The notes beneath the pieces are model-generated. The model was not told where the DNA came from, made no database searches, and worked only from the letters and a program-made list of their open reading frames with translations. Of a DNA stretch of 64,000 bases, positions 16,577-25,878 are shown one piece after another; positions within the stretch are counted from its first letter, which is position 1; every line of letters begins with the position of its first letter. Made by a program: the position numbers and the translations under genes. The stretch spans positions 3,435,065 through 3,499,064 of the forward strand of contig NZ_CP094494.1 of NCBI RefSeq assembly GCF_022810765.1, read 5' to 3'. This DNA is from Winogradskyella sp. MH6. Lineage in GTDB: Bacteria; Bacteroidota; Bacteroidia; Flavobacteriales; Flavobacteriaceae.

Positions 16577-17035
16577 ATGCAAAAAAAGGTTAACATACTC
16601 AACAAAAAGGCAAAATTTCAGTACGAAATACTTGATAAGTATACTGCTGGAATTGTTTTAACTGGTACAGAAATAAAATCTATTAGAGCCAGCAAAGCTT
16701 CTATTGCTGAAAGTTTTTGTGAATTTAATGATCATGGCGAACTCTTTGTTATAAATATGACAATAGAAGAATACGCCTTTGGTAACTACTACAACCACAA
16801 ACCTAAAGCAGAGCGTAAATTATTGCTTAATAAACGTGAACTTAAAAAGCTTGAAAAAGAAGTTAACGTAAAGGGAAATGCTATTATCCCACTTCGTTTA
16901 TTCATTAACGAAAATGGATTAGCCAAATTAGAAATCGCTTTAGGAAAAGGTAAAAAACTCTACGATAAGCGCGACACCATAAAAGATCGCGACAATAAGC
17001 GCAATTTAGACCGCATTAAGAAAAGTTTTCGATAA
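16577..17035 (+). CDS. smpB: SsrA-binding protein SmpB
   Basis: A 152-residue SmpB, the partner of tmRNA in rescuing ribosomes stalled on broken messages. Family features are in order: VNILNKKAKFQYEI, GIVLTGTEIKSIR (oligonucleotide-binding barrel), EYAFGNYYNHKPKAERKLLL, IIPLRLFINENGLAKLEIALGKGKKLYDKR, and the basic C-terminal tail DRDNKRNLDRIKKSFR that enters the ribosomal mRNA channel. The start is set at the ATG at 16577 (MQKKVN), because the frame upstream to 16535 encodes a hydrophobic stretch absent from the family and contains the promoter. The tmRNA gene is not in this window. Confidence 0.96.
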   Translation: MQKKVNILNKKAKFQYEILDKYTAGIVLTGTEIKSIRASKASIAESFCEFNDHGELFVINMTIEEYAFGNYYNHKPKAERKLLLNKRELKKLEKEVNVKGNAIIPLRLFINENGLAKLEIALGKGKKLYDKRDTIKDRDNKRNLDRIKKSFR

Positions 17036-17190
17036 CTTTAGGATTGTTATAACTTTTACATATTTCATTTTACTCTAAGTTTGGTTCAGCTACAGGCAAC
17101 CATTAGTGGTAAAACAACGTCTGTATTTAAAAAGGCATCTTTTTTGTGAGATAAAATCTATGTCCTAAGTTTAACCACCAATCAACATCT

Positions 17191-19653
17191 ATGCAACAAC
17201 GATTACTCTTTCTCCTTTTATCTACATTTTGCACCTTAGCTTCTGCACAAATTACAGGAACTATTACCAACACTAAAGGTAAACCACTACCATTTGTAAA
17301 CATTTTAATAGAAAACACCTATAAAGGTACCACCAGTAATGACGATGGATACTATGAGCTCTCTGTTTCAGAAAAAAAATCATACACCATAGTTTATACG
17401 TATTTAGGCTATAAAACAGTAAAAAAGACTGTTGATATTACCTCTTTTCCTTTTAAAATTGATATCACTTTAGAAGAAGAATCGGTTTCTCTTAATGAAG
17501 TCGTGGTAGCATCAGAAGACAATCCTGCGAACGCAATAATTAGACAAACCATTGCCAAGCGCAAAGAAAACCTTGAGAAAATTGAATCCTTTAAAGCCGA
17601 CTTCTATTCTCGTGGATTGATAAGAATTAAAGATGCTCCCGAAAAAATTCTGGGCCAAGAAATTGGTGATCTTGGTGGTGGTTTAGACTCTACCAGAAGT
17701 GGTATTATTTATCTATCTGAAACCATTTCAAAAATTCAATATTTAAGACCAAATCAACTTAAAGAAAAAATTACAGCCTCCAAAATAAGTGGTGATGATA
17801 ATGGTTTTAGTTTCAATAATGCTCAAGATGTAGATTATAATTTCTACAACAATACGGTTGAGTTTGGTAATCAAATCGTTTCACCAATAGCTAACAATGC
17901 CTTTGGTTATTACCGGTATAAATTAGAAGGCATTTTTTATGATGAACATGGTAACCTCATCAACAAAATAAATGTAATTCCTAAGCGTGAAAACGACCCT
18001 GTATTTTCAGGTACCATTTACATTGTAGAAGACCTATGGACACTCTACGCCATTGAGTTAGATCTTACTGGTACTCAAGCCAGAATTCCTGCTGCAGATA
18101 TTATCTCACTAAAGCAAAGTTTTTCTTACTCTAAAAATGACGATTTATGGGCTTTAATTTCGCAAAGTATCGACTTTAAATATGGCATTTTTGGGATTAA
18201 AGGAGATGGTCGTTTTACTGCTGTTTATAGTAATTATGAGTTCAATTCTAATCTTACTCAAAAAGATTTTGGTGCAGAGCTTGTGTCCTTTGAAAATGAA
18301 GCTAACAAAAAGGACTCCCTATTTTGGAAACAAATACGACCTGTTCCACTTACAGATGAAGAACGTACAGATTATGTGAAAAAAGACAGTATACAAATTG
18401 TACGCGAATCTAAAACTTACTTGGATTCTGTAGATCGTGAGAAAAACAAATTTAAGCTAGGTGATGTTTTGGGTTACACATACAACAACTCCTATAAAAA
18501 ATATAGTCTTGGGTACAACATCCCTTTTAGCGGAGTTCAGTTTAATACTGTTCAGGGATTCACAACGCAATTAAATTTATTCTATACTAAGCAATTAGAT
18601 GAATTTAGACGCTATTTTAATGCTAATGCCAGCTTACAATACGGATTTTCAGACGAGCGCTTACGTGCAACCGCTTCATTAAGGTACAAGTTTAACAATA
18701 CTAGTAGACGTTTCTTAACCTTGTCTGGTGGTACAAAAGTAGAACAGTTTAATCCTACCAATCCTATTTCGCCAATAGAAAACAGTATTGCCAGTTTATT
18801 CTTTGAAGAAAACTACATGAAATTATATGAGCGTCGTTTTGTTCAACTTAATTATTCTGAAGAATTATTTAACGGTTTTAATCTGTACTCTAACATTTCT
18901 TACGAAAACAGAACAGCTCTTTTTAATACCACAGATCAGGCATTTTACCCAAGAGCAGATCAGGAATACTTAAGCAATAATCCAATAAACCCAATAAGTA
19001 CTGATGCGCCTTTTGAAGACCACAATATTGTAAAGTTTAATCTATCAGCCCAAATAAACTTTGGTCAAAAATATTTGAGTTATCCAGATAGTAAATTCAA
19101 TATTAGGTCAGAGAAATATCCAACTCTAGTATTGAGTTATGAAAAAGGTCTGGGCGCTACAAACAGCGATTATAATTTTGACCAGCTTAAAGCAAGGCTT
19201 TACCAAAGCTTTACCTTAGCAGATAAAGGTCGTTTTAATTACAACCTAAGAGCAGGCAAATTCTTTAATGCAGACGATATTGCTTTTATGGATTACCAAC
19301 ATTTTAATGGCAATCAGTTAGCTGTTAGCCAAAGAGGCAATTACACCAACGTCTTTAATAACCTAGGTTATTACGATTTAAGCACCAATGAAAGTTATCT
19401 GGAAATGCATGCTGAACATGATTTTAACGGCTTTATTTTGGGTAAAATTCCAGGTTTAAACAAGCTGAATTTCAATCTTATAGTAGGAGCGCACAACTTA
19501 GCAACACCAGACAATAAACCATATCAAGAATTTACAATTGGAATAGATAATATTGGCTGGGGAAAATGGCGTTTCTTAAGGTTTGATTATATTCGCTCTT
19601 ACCAAGGAGGATTTCAAGGAGATGCTATTTTGTTTGGTTTGAAATTCTTTTAA
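17191..19653 (+). CDS. DUF5686 outer-membrane protein with carboxypeptidase-like domain
   Basis: An 820-residue protein. A signal peptide (about 1-20, ending ASAQ) is followed by a CarboxypepD_reg-like beta-sandwich (about 21-95, ITGTITNTKGKPLPFVNILIE ... GYKTVKKTVDI). The long remainder matches the DUF5686 family common in Bacteroidota. Its C-terminal half is rich in alternating aromatic/polar strands and ends WGKWRFLRFDYIRSYQGGFQGDAILFGLKFF, with terminal Phe as in outer-membrane barrels. There is no TonB box or plug domain, so it is not a classic TonB receptor. Function is unknown. It may form an unit with the two small exported proteins that follow (15-base gap). Confidence 0.85.
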   Translation: MQQRLLFLLLSTFCTLASAQITGTITNTKGKPLPFVNILIENTYKGTTSNDDGYYELSVSEKKSYTIVYTYLGYKTVKKTVDITSFPFKIDITLEEESVSLNEVVVASEDNPANAIIRQTIAKRKENLEKIESFKADFYSRGLIRIKDAPEKILGQEIGDLGGGLDSTRSGIIYLSETISKIQYLRPNQLKEKITASKISGDDNGFSFNNAQDVDYNFYNNTVEFGNQIVSPIANNAFGYYRYKLEGIFYDEHGNLINKINVIPKRENDPVFSGTIYIVEDLWTLYAIELDLTGTQARIPAADIISLKQSFSYSKNDDLWALISQSIDFKYGIFGIKGDGRFTAVYSNYEFNSNLTQKDFGAELVSFENEANKKDSLFWKQIRPVPLTDEERTDYVKKDSIQIVRESKTYLDSVDREKNKFKLGDVLGYTYNNSYKKYSLGYNIPFSGVQFNTVQGFTTQLNLFYTKQLDEFRRYFNANASLQYGFSDERLRATASLRYKFNNTSRRFLTLSGGTKVEQFNPTNPISPIENSIASLFFEENYMKLYERRFVQLNYSEELFNGFNLYSNISYENRTALFNTTDQAFYPRADQEYLSNNPINPISTDAPFEDHNIVKFNLSAQINFGQKYLSYPDSKFNIRSEKYPTLVLSYEKGLGATNSDYNFDQLKARLYQSFTLADKGRFNYNLRAGKFFNADDIAFMDYQHFNGNQLAVSQRGNYTNVFNNLGYYDLSTNESYLEMHAEHDFNGFILGKIPGLNKLNFNLIVGAHNLATPDNKPYQEFTIGIDNIGWGKWRFLRFDYIRSYQGGFQGDAILFGLKFF

Positions 19654-19668
19654 AATTAACTTTAAAAC

Positions 19669-20103
19669 ATGAAAGTACAGGTCATATCATTATTATTTAT
19701 TTTAAGTTTGACTCATTCATTTGCTCAAAAAAATAGTGAAATGATAACTCCTGAAAACGCTAACAAATTATTTAAAGAATTTATTGCCAAGGAAAAGTTC
19801 ATAAAAGAAGGATCTTATCCTGGTATTTCAGATGAGAAACTTAAACCAACACTAACAGAAAAAATAAATAGTGTTGCCAAAGATTTTCAAAAAGTTTCTC
19901 AAAGTAAAAAGCCTAAAAAAGAAAATTATCTCAATGTCATAAAAAGTGGATTAGCTAAGTTTCCTGAAATTGAACTTGGTTATGATTCAGAAGACAGAGA
20001 GCGTATTTGCTCTTATTTTGAAGAGCTTATGGATATTGTAAATTTAGAAAGTTCAAACGGATTATTAAATAAATTCTACTATGGTTTCAATCCAAACAAT
20101 TAA
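19669..20103 (+). CDS. Small exported protein, DUF4844-like
   Basis: A 144-residue protein with a signal peptide (about 1-19, ending SFAQ). The mature part is helical and charged, and its C-terminal YDSEDRERICSYFEELMDIVNLESSNGLLNKF resembles the DUF4844 family of small Bacteroidota proteins; I assign this from memory with moderate certainty. Function is unknown. It follows the DUF5686 gene by 15 bases and precedes the next small gene by one base, so it is probably co-transcribed and acts in the periplasm. Confidence 0.6.
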   Translation: MKVQVISLLFILSLTHSFAQKNSEMITPENANKLFKEFIAKEKFIKEGSYPGISDEKLKPTLTEKINSVAKDFQKVSQSKKPKKENYLNVIKSGLAKFPEIELGYDSEDRERICSYFEELMDIVNLESSNGLLNKFYYGFNPNN

Positions 20104-20104
20104 T

Positions 20105-20638
20105 ATGTCAAAATATAAATTATTACTACTAATTCTTTTTTTGGGGAGTTCGCTAAACATCATAGCCCAAGAAGAAACAAAAGATTATAGCAAAAATGTG
20201 GCTACATTAGATAGCACCATTGAAACTCTATACACAGTCATTTCTGGCGATAAAGGTTTTGAACGCGACTGGGCCTTATTTAAACATTTATTTCATAAAA
20301 ATGCAAAGCTAATTCCTACTGGTAAGAACAAAGAAGGAAAACAAATAGCGCGCTACATGACTCCAGACGATTACATTAATAGCTCAGGAAAATGGTTAGT
20401 GGAAAACGGATTTCATGAAGTTGAAATTAACAGAAAGGTACAAACGTTTGGAAACATTACACAAGTGTTTAGCACTTACGAGTCTTTTAAAAATAAAGAC
20501 GATGATAAGTCTTTTATGAGAGGTATTAATAGTATTCAGTTACTAAATGATGGCGAACGTTGGTGGATTATCAATATTTACTGGATGCAAGAAACCGAAG
20601 AGAATCCAATTCCTGAAGATTATTTGCCAAAGAATTAA
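20105..20638 (+). CDS. Exported NTF2/SnoaL-like protein
   Basis: A 177-residue protein, starting at the ATG at 20105 (MSKYKLLLL), with a signal peptide ending near NIIAQ. The mature part has the helix-sheet pattern of an NTF2/SnoaL-like cone fold: a helical start (TIETLYTVISGDKGFERDW), FKHLFHKNAKLIPTG, and strands such as VFSTYESFKN, GINSIQLL and GERWWIINIYWMQET. The upstream ATG at 20081 lies inside the previous gene and has no signal peptide, so I reject it. Such folds may be enzymes or ligand binders; nothing specific is visible. It ends 31 bases before the peptidase gene. Confidence 0.65.
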   Translation: MSKYKLLLLILFLGSSLNIIAQEETKDYSKNVATLDSTIETLYTVISGDKGFERDWALFKHLFHKNAKLIPTGKNKEGKQIARYMTPDDYINSSGKWLVENGFHEVEINRKVQTFGNITQVFSTYESFKNKDDDKSFMRGINSIQLLNDGERWWIINIYWMQETEENPIPEDYLPKN

Positions 20639-20669
20639 TCTTATTTTTATCAAAAGTAAAAACAACATC

Positions 20670-22514
20670 ATGCTAAAAACACTCAAATTCAATTTCATTC
20701 TAGTTCTTGCACTAGCTTTTTCTTTCCAAAGCTTTGCCCAAGATAAAACAGAAAAAGCAACACCTATTTTCAAAGATGGAGAAGCTCAAATTGTTGAAGC
20801 CTTCAATAATCCAGAGAAATGGGTGCATCACGATCTTTGGGTAGAAACCGAATTTGATACAGATGGTGATGGTGATTTAGACAGAATGCATGTTTCTGTT
20901 ACCAGACCAGAACAAACAGATACCGAAGGTTTAAAATTACCTATCATCTATGTTACAAGTCCATATTTTGCAGGAGTGGCTGGAGATACACCAGGCATTA
21001 TGTGGAATGTAGAAAGAGAATTAGGTGGTAAATCTGAGCCTCGCACGCATCCTGAAGTAAAAAGACGTGCAGCACCTAGACCAATGATTTCGTATTCTCA
21101 TATCAAAAAATGGTTACCTAGAGGCTACATTGTTGTACACTCATCTTCACCAGGAACAGGATACTCTGATGGTGCGCCAACCTGTGGTGGTCCTAATGAA
21201 TCTTTAGCACCAAAAGCCGTTATCGATTGGTTGTGTGGAAGAGCAAAAGGTTATACTGAGCGAGATGGTAAAAAAGAAGTAAAAGCCTATTGGTCTACCG
21301 GAAAAGTAGGTATGACAGGTACTTCGTATAACGGAACTTTACCTCTAGCTGCAGCAACAACTGGTGTTGATGGTTTAGAAGTTATTATTCCTATTGCGCC
21401 AAACACGTCGTATTATCACTATTACCGTTCTAACGGTTTGGTACGGTCTCCTGGTGGCTATTTGGGTGAAGATATTGATGTACTTTACGATTTTATTCAC
21501 AGTGGTGACGAAGAAAACAGAGCTCATAACAACAAAGTGGTTAGAGATACTGACATGATGAACAATATGGATCGTCAATCTGGTGATTATAGTGACTGGT
21601 GGGCAGCCAGAGATTATCTTAACCAAATGGACAATATGAAAGCTGCATTGTTGATGTCTCACGGTTTTAACGATTGGAATGTAATGCCAGAACACAGCTA
21701 CAGAATCTACAAAGCTGCAAAAGAGAAAGGACTTCCTGCTCAGATTTATTACCATCAAAATGGTCATGGTGGACCACCTCCAATTTCAATGATGAACAAA
21801 TGGTTTACTAAATATCTTCATGGTGTCGATAATGGAGTTGACGAAGAAGAAAACAAGGCGCATATCGTAAGAGAATACGATGATCCTTCTCAACCAACAG
21901 CATACAAAGATTACCCTAACCTTAATGCACAAGATGTTGTTTTACACCTTGATGCTGGCGGAAATACACATGGATTTTTAACACCTGACAAACCTAATTC
22001 TGAAACAACAGAATCTTTTGTAGATGATGTATCCCTTTCAGGTTCAGATCTTGCTAAAGCGAAAAGCTCTGAACATAGACTACTCTACATAACACCAAAG
22101 TTAAAGAAAGACATTCATATTTCTGGCGTTCCGAAAGTGAGTATTACATTATCTAGTAATAAACCAGCAGCTAACCTAAGTGTTTGGTTGGTGTCCTTAC
22201 CTTGGGACGATAATGCTTCAAAAATTACAGATAACATTATAACACGTGGTTGGGCAGATCCTAAAAACTACAAGTCAATATCTGAAGAAGAAGATTTAAA
22301 ACAAGGTGAATTTTACACCGTTAATTTTGATTTACAACCAGATGATCAAATTATAAAAGCTGGGCAACAAATTGGTTTAATGATTTTTTCTAGCGATAAA
22401 GAATTTACAATCCATCCAAAACCAGGTACAGAATTAACAGTCGAGTTACATAAAACCACTTTAACAATACCTATAGTAAATGGTGAAGAAATGTATAGAA
22501 AGTTTGTAGATTAA
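20670..22514 (+). CDS. Xaa-Pro dipeptidyl-peptidase-like S15 hydrolase
   Basis: A 614-residue exported serine hydrolase of the S15/CocE (PepX) family, which removes Xaa-Pro dipeptides from peptide N-termini or cleaves acyl esters. A signal peptide (about 1-23, ending QSFAQ) is followed by the alpha/beta-hydrolase domain. The nucleophile is S219 in GTSYNG, the acid D335 in HGFNDWNV and the base H366 in QNGHGGPP. The C-terminal third is the family's jelly-roll domain, including LSVWLVSLPWDD. The start at 20670 is chosen for the signal peptide; the open frame reaches back to 20547 inside the previous gene. Its stop codon overlaps the stop of the convergent pcm gene. Confidence 0.88.
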   Translation: MLKTLKFNFILVLALAFSFQSFAQDKTEKATPIFKDGEAQIVEAFNNPEKWVHHDLWVETEFDTDGDGDLDRMHVSVTRPEQTDTEGLKLPIIYVTSPYFAGVAGDTPGIMWNVERELGGKSEPRTHPEVKRRAAPRPMISYSHIKKWLPRGYIVVHSSSPGTGYSDGAPTCGGPNESLAPKAVIDWLCGRAKGYTERDGKKEVKAYWSTGKVGMTGTSYNGTLPLAAATTGVDGLEVIIPIAPNTSYYHYYRSNGLVRSPGGYLGEDIDVLYDFIHSGDEENRAHNNKVVRDTDMMNNMDRQSGDYSDWWAARDYLNQMDNMKAALLMSHGFNDWNVMPEHSYRIYKAAKEKGLPAQIYYHQNGHGGPPPISMMNKWFTKYLHGVDNGVDEEENKAHIVREYDDPSQPTAYKDYPNLNAQDVVLHLDAGGNTHGFLTPDKPNSETTESFVDDVSLSGSDLAKAKSSEHRLLYITPKLKKDIHISGVPKVSITLSSNKPAANLSVWLVSLPWDDNASKITDNIITRGWADPKNYKSISEEEDLKQGEFYTVNFDLQPDDQIIKAGQQIGLMIFSSDKEFTIHPKPGTELTVELHKTTLTIPIVNGEEMYRKFVD

Positions 22515-23152
22515 TTTTTGTCCTCTAACATAGGTACAAAACGAAATTCACCAAACTCGTGCTTTTCAAATTCTTTCGGCCCTTTTCTTATGAAAAGGGT
22601 CATTGTTTGTACATCATCTCCAACAGGAATTACAAGTCTGCCTCCTATTTCTAGTTGGCTTAACAACGGATTTGGCACAAAAGGCGCACCGGCAGTTACA
22701 ATAATACTTTTAAAAGGAGCTTCTTTTGGTAAGCCTTTGTAACCATCGCCAAAAATTAACTTCTTAGCCCTATACCCTATTTTTGGTAAAAATTTAGATG
22801 TTTTTTTAAACAATTCCTGCTGACGCTCTATACTGTAAACCTTAGCACCAAGTTCTATTAAAACAGCACATTGGTAACCACTACCTGTACCGATTTCTAG
22901 GACTTTGTCTCCAGGTTTTATTTGTAATAATTCAGATTGAAATGCCACAGTATAAGGTTGAGAAATCGTCTGATCTGCTGCAATAGGAAATGCCTTATCT
23001 ACATAAGCATGGTCTATAAAGCCAGAATCCATAAATAAATGTCTTGGTATTTTACCAATGGCATTTAATACAGCTTTATCCTTTATTCCCTTTTTAATCA
23101 GAGTGTCAACAAGTTGCTGACGCATTCCTTTATGCTTAAATGTATCTTTCAA
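22511..23152 (-). CDS. pcm: Protein-L-isoaspartate O-methyltransferase
   Basis: A 213-residue enzyme that methylates L-isoaspartyl residues in damaged proteins using S-adenosylmethionine, beginning their repair. Visible motifs are IPRHLFMD, the substrate loop ADQTISQPYTVAFQ, the SAM-binding VLEIGTGSGYQCAVL, VYSIERQ, and IIVTAGAPFVP. The start is a TTG at 23152 (MKDTFKHKGMRQQ), which matches the family N-terminus; the first ATG would cut the conserved KHKGMRQ. The stop codon overlaps that of the S15 peptidase by three bases, so the two transcripts are antisense at their ends. Confidence 0.94.
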   Translation of the reverse strand: MKDTFKHKGMRQQLVDTLIKKGIKDKAVLNAIGKIPRHLFMDSGFIDHAYVDKAFPIAADQTISQPYTVAFQSELLQIKPGDKVLEIGTGSGYQCAVLIELGAKVYSIERQQELFKKTSKFLPKIGYRAKKLIFGDGYKGLPKEAPFKSIIVTAGAPFVPNPLLSQLEIGGRLVIPVGDDVQTMTLFIRKGPKEFEKHEFGEFRFVPMLEDKN

Positions 23153-23295
23153 ATCTTAGTTTAGTTTCAGGCTAAATTACTTCAAACAAAAGCAAAATGC
23201 AATTGCAATTTTCAATTATTGAATTCTCATTTTTTTAGATTCTCTTTCTTAAATATCTCGTTCAAATCAATTATTTTTGAAAAAAACAGAAAAAC

Positions 23296-24255
23296 ATGCT
23301 AAAAGCTGGTGTTTTGGGTGCTGGTCACCTAGGAAAAATACATTTAAGACTTCTCAATCAATCCGAAAAATATGAGCTAGTTGGTTTCTATGATGCAGAT
23401 CCTGAAAATGCAAAACGCGTTGTAGAAGAGTTTGGGTATACCTATTTCGATTCTATTGATGCATTAATAGATGCTGTAGATGTTGTAGATATCGTAACTC
23501 CTACCCTTTCTCATTACGATTGTGCCAAGCAAGCTATTAAAAAAGGAAAACATATTTTTATTGAAAAGCCAATTACAAATACTGTTGAAGAAGCTGAAGC
23601 TATAAGAACTTTAGTAGCAGAACATAGTGTAAAAGGACAAGTTGGTCATGTAGAGCGTTTTAATCCTGCATTTATTGCAGTGAAGGATAAAATAGAAAAT
23701 CCTATGTTTATAGAAACACATCGTTTGGCTGAATTTAATCCACGTGGCACAGATGTTCCTGTGGTATTGGATTTAATGATTCATGATATAGATATTATTC
23801 TTAGCGTTGTGCAGTCGCCTGTAAAACATGTTTCTGCAAGTGGTGTTTCAGTAGTTAGTGATACTCCAGATATTGCAAATGCTCGTATTGAGTTTAAAAA
23901 CGGATGTGTTGCAAACCTTACCGCAAGTCGTATTTCTTTAAAGAATATGCGCAAAACGCGTTTTTTCCAAAAGGACGCTTACATCTCAGTAGATTTTCTT
24001 GAAAAGAAATGTGAAGTCGTAAAAATGAAAGATGCACCAGAAAATCCAGGTGATTTTGATATGATTCTTCAAAATGCTGAAGGTGTAAAAAAGCAAATCT
24101 ATTTCGACAACCCAGAAATTGCAGGTAACAATGCTATTTTAGACGAACTTGAAACATTTGCAGATGCCATTAACAACAACACAAAGCCAATTGTAACACT
24201 GCATGATGGCACAGAGGCGCTACGTGTTGCCACAATGATAATTAATCAGTTTTAA
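23296..24255 (+). CDS. Gfo/Idh/MocA-family oxidoreductase
   Basis: A 319-residue NAD(P)-dependent oxidoreductase. The N-terminal Rossmann domain has GVLGAGHLGKIH (cofactor loop 8-13) and DIVTPTLSHYDCAKQAI, and the family's EKP motif is at 90-92 (IFIEKPIT). The C-terminal domain has VGHVERFNPAF and VLDLMIHDIDIILS, with HDID supplying the likely catalytic histidine region. Members oxidise or reduce sugars and related compounds; this one resembles a widely conserved Bacteroidota copy next to 3-hydroxybutyryl-CoA dehydrogenase. The substrate is unknown. Downstream hairpins separate it from the next gene. Confidence 0.9.
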   Translation: MLKAGVLGAGHLGKIHLRLLNQSEKYELVGFYDADPENAKRVVEEFGYTYFDSIDALIDAVDVVDIVTPTLSHYDCAKQAIKKGKHIFIEKPITNTVEEAEAIRTLVAEHSVKGQVGHVERFNPAFIAVKDKIENPMFIETHRLAEFNPRGTDVPVVLDLMIHDIDIILSVVQSPVKHVSASGVSVVSDTPDIANARIEFKNGCVANLTASRISLKNMRKTRFFQKDAYISVDFLEKKCEVVKMKDAPENPGDFDMILQNAEGVKKQIYFDNPEIAGNNAILDELETFADAINNNTKPIVTLHDGTEALRVATMIINQF

Positions 24256-24323
24256 TTCCCGTGAAAATGGGAATCTCACAATAAAAAATGAATTAAATAA
24301 ATAAATTCCCTCTTTCGTGGGAA
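24256..24323. repeat. Pair of TTCCC/GGGAA hairpins
   Basis: TTCCCGTGAAAATGGGAA (24256-24273) and TTCCCTCTTTCGTGGGAA (24306-24323) are two small hairpins in the gap between the Gfo/Idh and HBD genes. The first, followed by TCTC, resembles the TTCCCGCGAAAGCGGGAATCT family of interspersed repeats. Neither has a T-run. Confidence 0.6.
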
Positions 24324-24338
24324 TGAAATAAAATTTCA

Positions 24339-25226
24339 ATGAAAAATATAGCAGTTATAGGAGCAGGAACAATGGGAAACGGAATTGCCCATACTTTTGC
24401 TCAATCAGGATTTAAAGTAAATCTTATAGATATTAGTGAGGCGTCTTTAGAACGCGGTTTAGCTACAATTTCTAAGAATTTAGACAGAATGGTAGCTAAA
24501 GAAAAAATCACTGAAAACGATAAAGCAGAAACCTTAGGAAACATTACAACATTTACAAACACTGTAGATGGTGTTAAAAACACTGACCTTGTGGTTGAAG
24601 CGGCTACTGAAAATGTAGATCTAAAACTAAAGATTTTTAAGCAGCTTGATGAAGCTTGTGATGAAGCTACAATTTTGGCTACAAATACATCTTCAATCTC
24701 AATAACACAAATTGCAGCTGTAACAGCTCGTCCAGAGAAAGTAATTGGTATGCACTTTATGAATCCTGTACCAATCATGAAATTGGTAGAAATTATTCGT
24801 GGATACAATACAAGCGACGACGTTACAAATACCATTATGGAGTTATCTAAAACACTAGGTAAAGTCCCAACTGAGGTTAACGATTATCCTGGTTTTGTAG
24901 CCAACCGTATTTTAATGCCAATGATTAACGAGTCTATCGAAACTTTATATAATGGTGTTGCTGGTGTTCAAGAAATTGACACTGTAATGAAATTAGGAAT
25001 GGCGCACCCAATGGGACCATTACAATTAGCAGATTTTATTGGTCTAGATGTATGCCTTTCTATCTTAAATGTAATGTACGACGGCTTTAAAAATCCTAAG
25101 TATGCTCCTTGTCCATTGTTAGTTAACATGGTACAAGCAGGCAAATTAGGGGTAAAGTCTGGTGAAGGATTTTATGATTATTCAGAAAGTCGTAAAGCAG
25201 AAAACGTATCTAAGCAATTTGTTTAA
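24339..25226 (+). CDS. 3-hydroxybutyryl-CoA dehydrogenase
   Basis: A 295-residue 3-hydroxyacyl-CoA dehydrogenase of the short, stand-alone (Hbd/PaaH) type, which interconverts 3-hydroxybutyryl-CoA and acetoacetyl-CoA with NAD(P). It has the cofactor loop VIGAGTMGNGIA (8-15), VVEAATEN, the catalytic histidine H139 in GMHFMNPVP, and the C-terminal domain with VNDYPGFVANRILMPMINE and GMAHPMGPLQLADFIGLD. It probably serves fatty-acid or butyrate metabolism in the cytoplasm. No other beta-oxidation genes are nearby; the neighbourhood seems conserved by position rather than by pathway. Confidence 0.94.
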   Translation: MKNIAVIGAGTMGNGIAHTFAQSGFKVNLIDISEASLERGLATISKNLDRMVAKEKITENDKAETLGNITTFTNTVDGVKNTDLVVEAATENVDLKLKIFKQLDEACDEATILATNTSSISITQIAAVTARPEKVIGMHFMNPVPIMKLVEIIRGYNTSDDVTNTIMELSKTLGKVPTEVNDYPGFVANRILMPMINESIETLYNGVAGVQEIDTVMKLGMAHPMGPLQLADFIGLDVCLSILNVMYDGFKNPKYAPCPLLVNMVQAGKLGVKSGEGFYDYSESRKAENVSKQFV

Positions 25227-25245
25227 TTCTTGTATCTAATGTGAT

Positions 25246-25875
25246 TTGACTTGTATCAGGATTTTTGTGATTGTATTGCTTTTTGTTTCATGCAAACAGA
25301 ACAAACCAGAGCATAACTCTACTACAGATAGACAAGCCAAAGAAACCATTGAAGAGAGCAGCAACAAAACTGACAAAAAGAATTACAAAACACTATTTAG
25401 TGAAAACCCGGAGTTTCTAGCCAAAGGGTTTGATTTTCCTGTAGGAAAACCAAATGCTCAAGGATATTATAATGCACAAAAGTTTCAAGAAAACAACCAT
25501 TTAGGTGATGATTGGAATGGCGTTGATGGTGGTAATTCAGATTTAGGTGACCCAATTTATGCTATTGCAAATGGTTATGTAACAGTTGCTAAAGATCTTG
25601 AAGGTGGTTGGGGAAATGTGGTACGGATTATTCATTTATACGAAGGAAAGCTATACGAATCTGTGTATGCACATTGCGATTCTATTTATGTAGAACAAAC
25701 TAAATTTGTAACCAAAGGTGATAAAATTGCAACCATTGGCAATTGTAATGGTGCGTATTACGCACATCTTCACTTGGAAATTAGAAATTCTGTAGATTTG
25801 GATATTGGAGGTGGATATTCAACCGACACCACTGGTTATCTTGACCCAACTAAGTTTATAAATAAAAACAGATAG
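25246..25875 (+). CDS. M23-family peptidase lipoprotein
   Basis: A 209-residue lipoprotein with a LytM/M23 zinc endopeptidase domain. The signal (IFVIVLLFVSC) ends at lipobox C16, followed by a polar linker. The zinc ligands can be assigned as H85 and D89 in NNHLGDDWNG, with H174 and H176 in YYAHLHLE; H143 in YAHCD is the other conserved histidine. Such enzymes cut peptidoglycan cross-bridges, or act as amidase activators when ligands are missing; here all are present. The start is a TTG at 25246. The gene lies 3 bases before the DUF1015 gene and is probably co-transcribed. Confidence 0.88.
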   Translation: MTCIRIFVIVLLFVSCKQNKPEHNSTTDRQAKETIEESSNKTDKKNYKTLFSENPEFLAKGFDFPVGKPNAQGYYNAQKFQENNHLGDDWNGVDGGNSDLGDPIYAIANGYVTVAKDLEGGWGNVVRIIHLYEGKLYESVYAHCDSIYVEQTKFVTKGDKIATIGNCNGAYYAHLHLEIRNSVDLDIGGGYSTDTTGYLDPTKFINKNR

Positions 25876-25878
25876 AAA

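Noticed and set aside
17036..17190. Possible remnant of a CarboxypepD_reg-type start (QLQATISGKTT) before the DUF5686 gene
   Set aside because: Only about ten residues look similar and there is no open frame or repeat boundary; chance is as likely.
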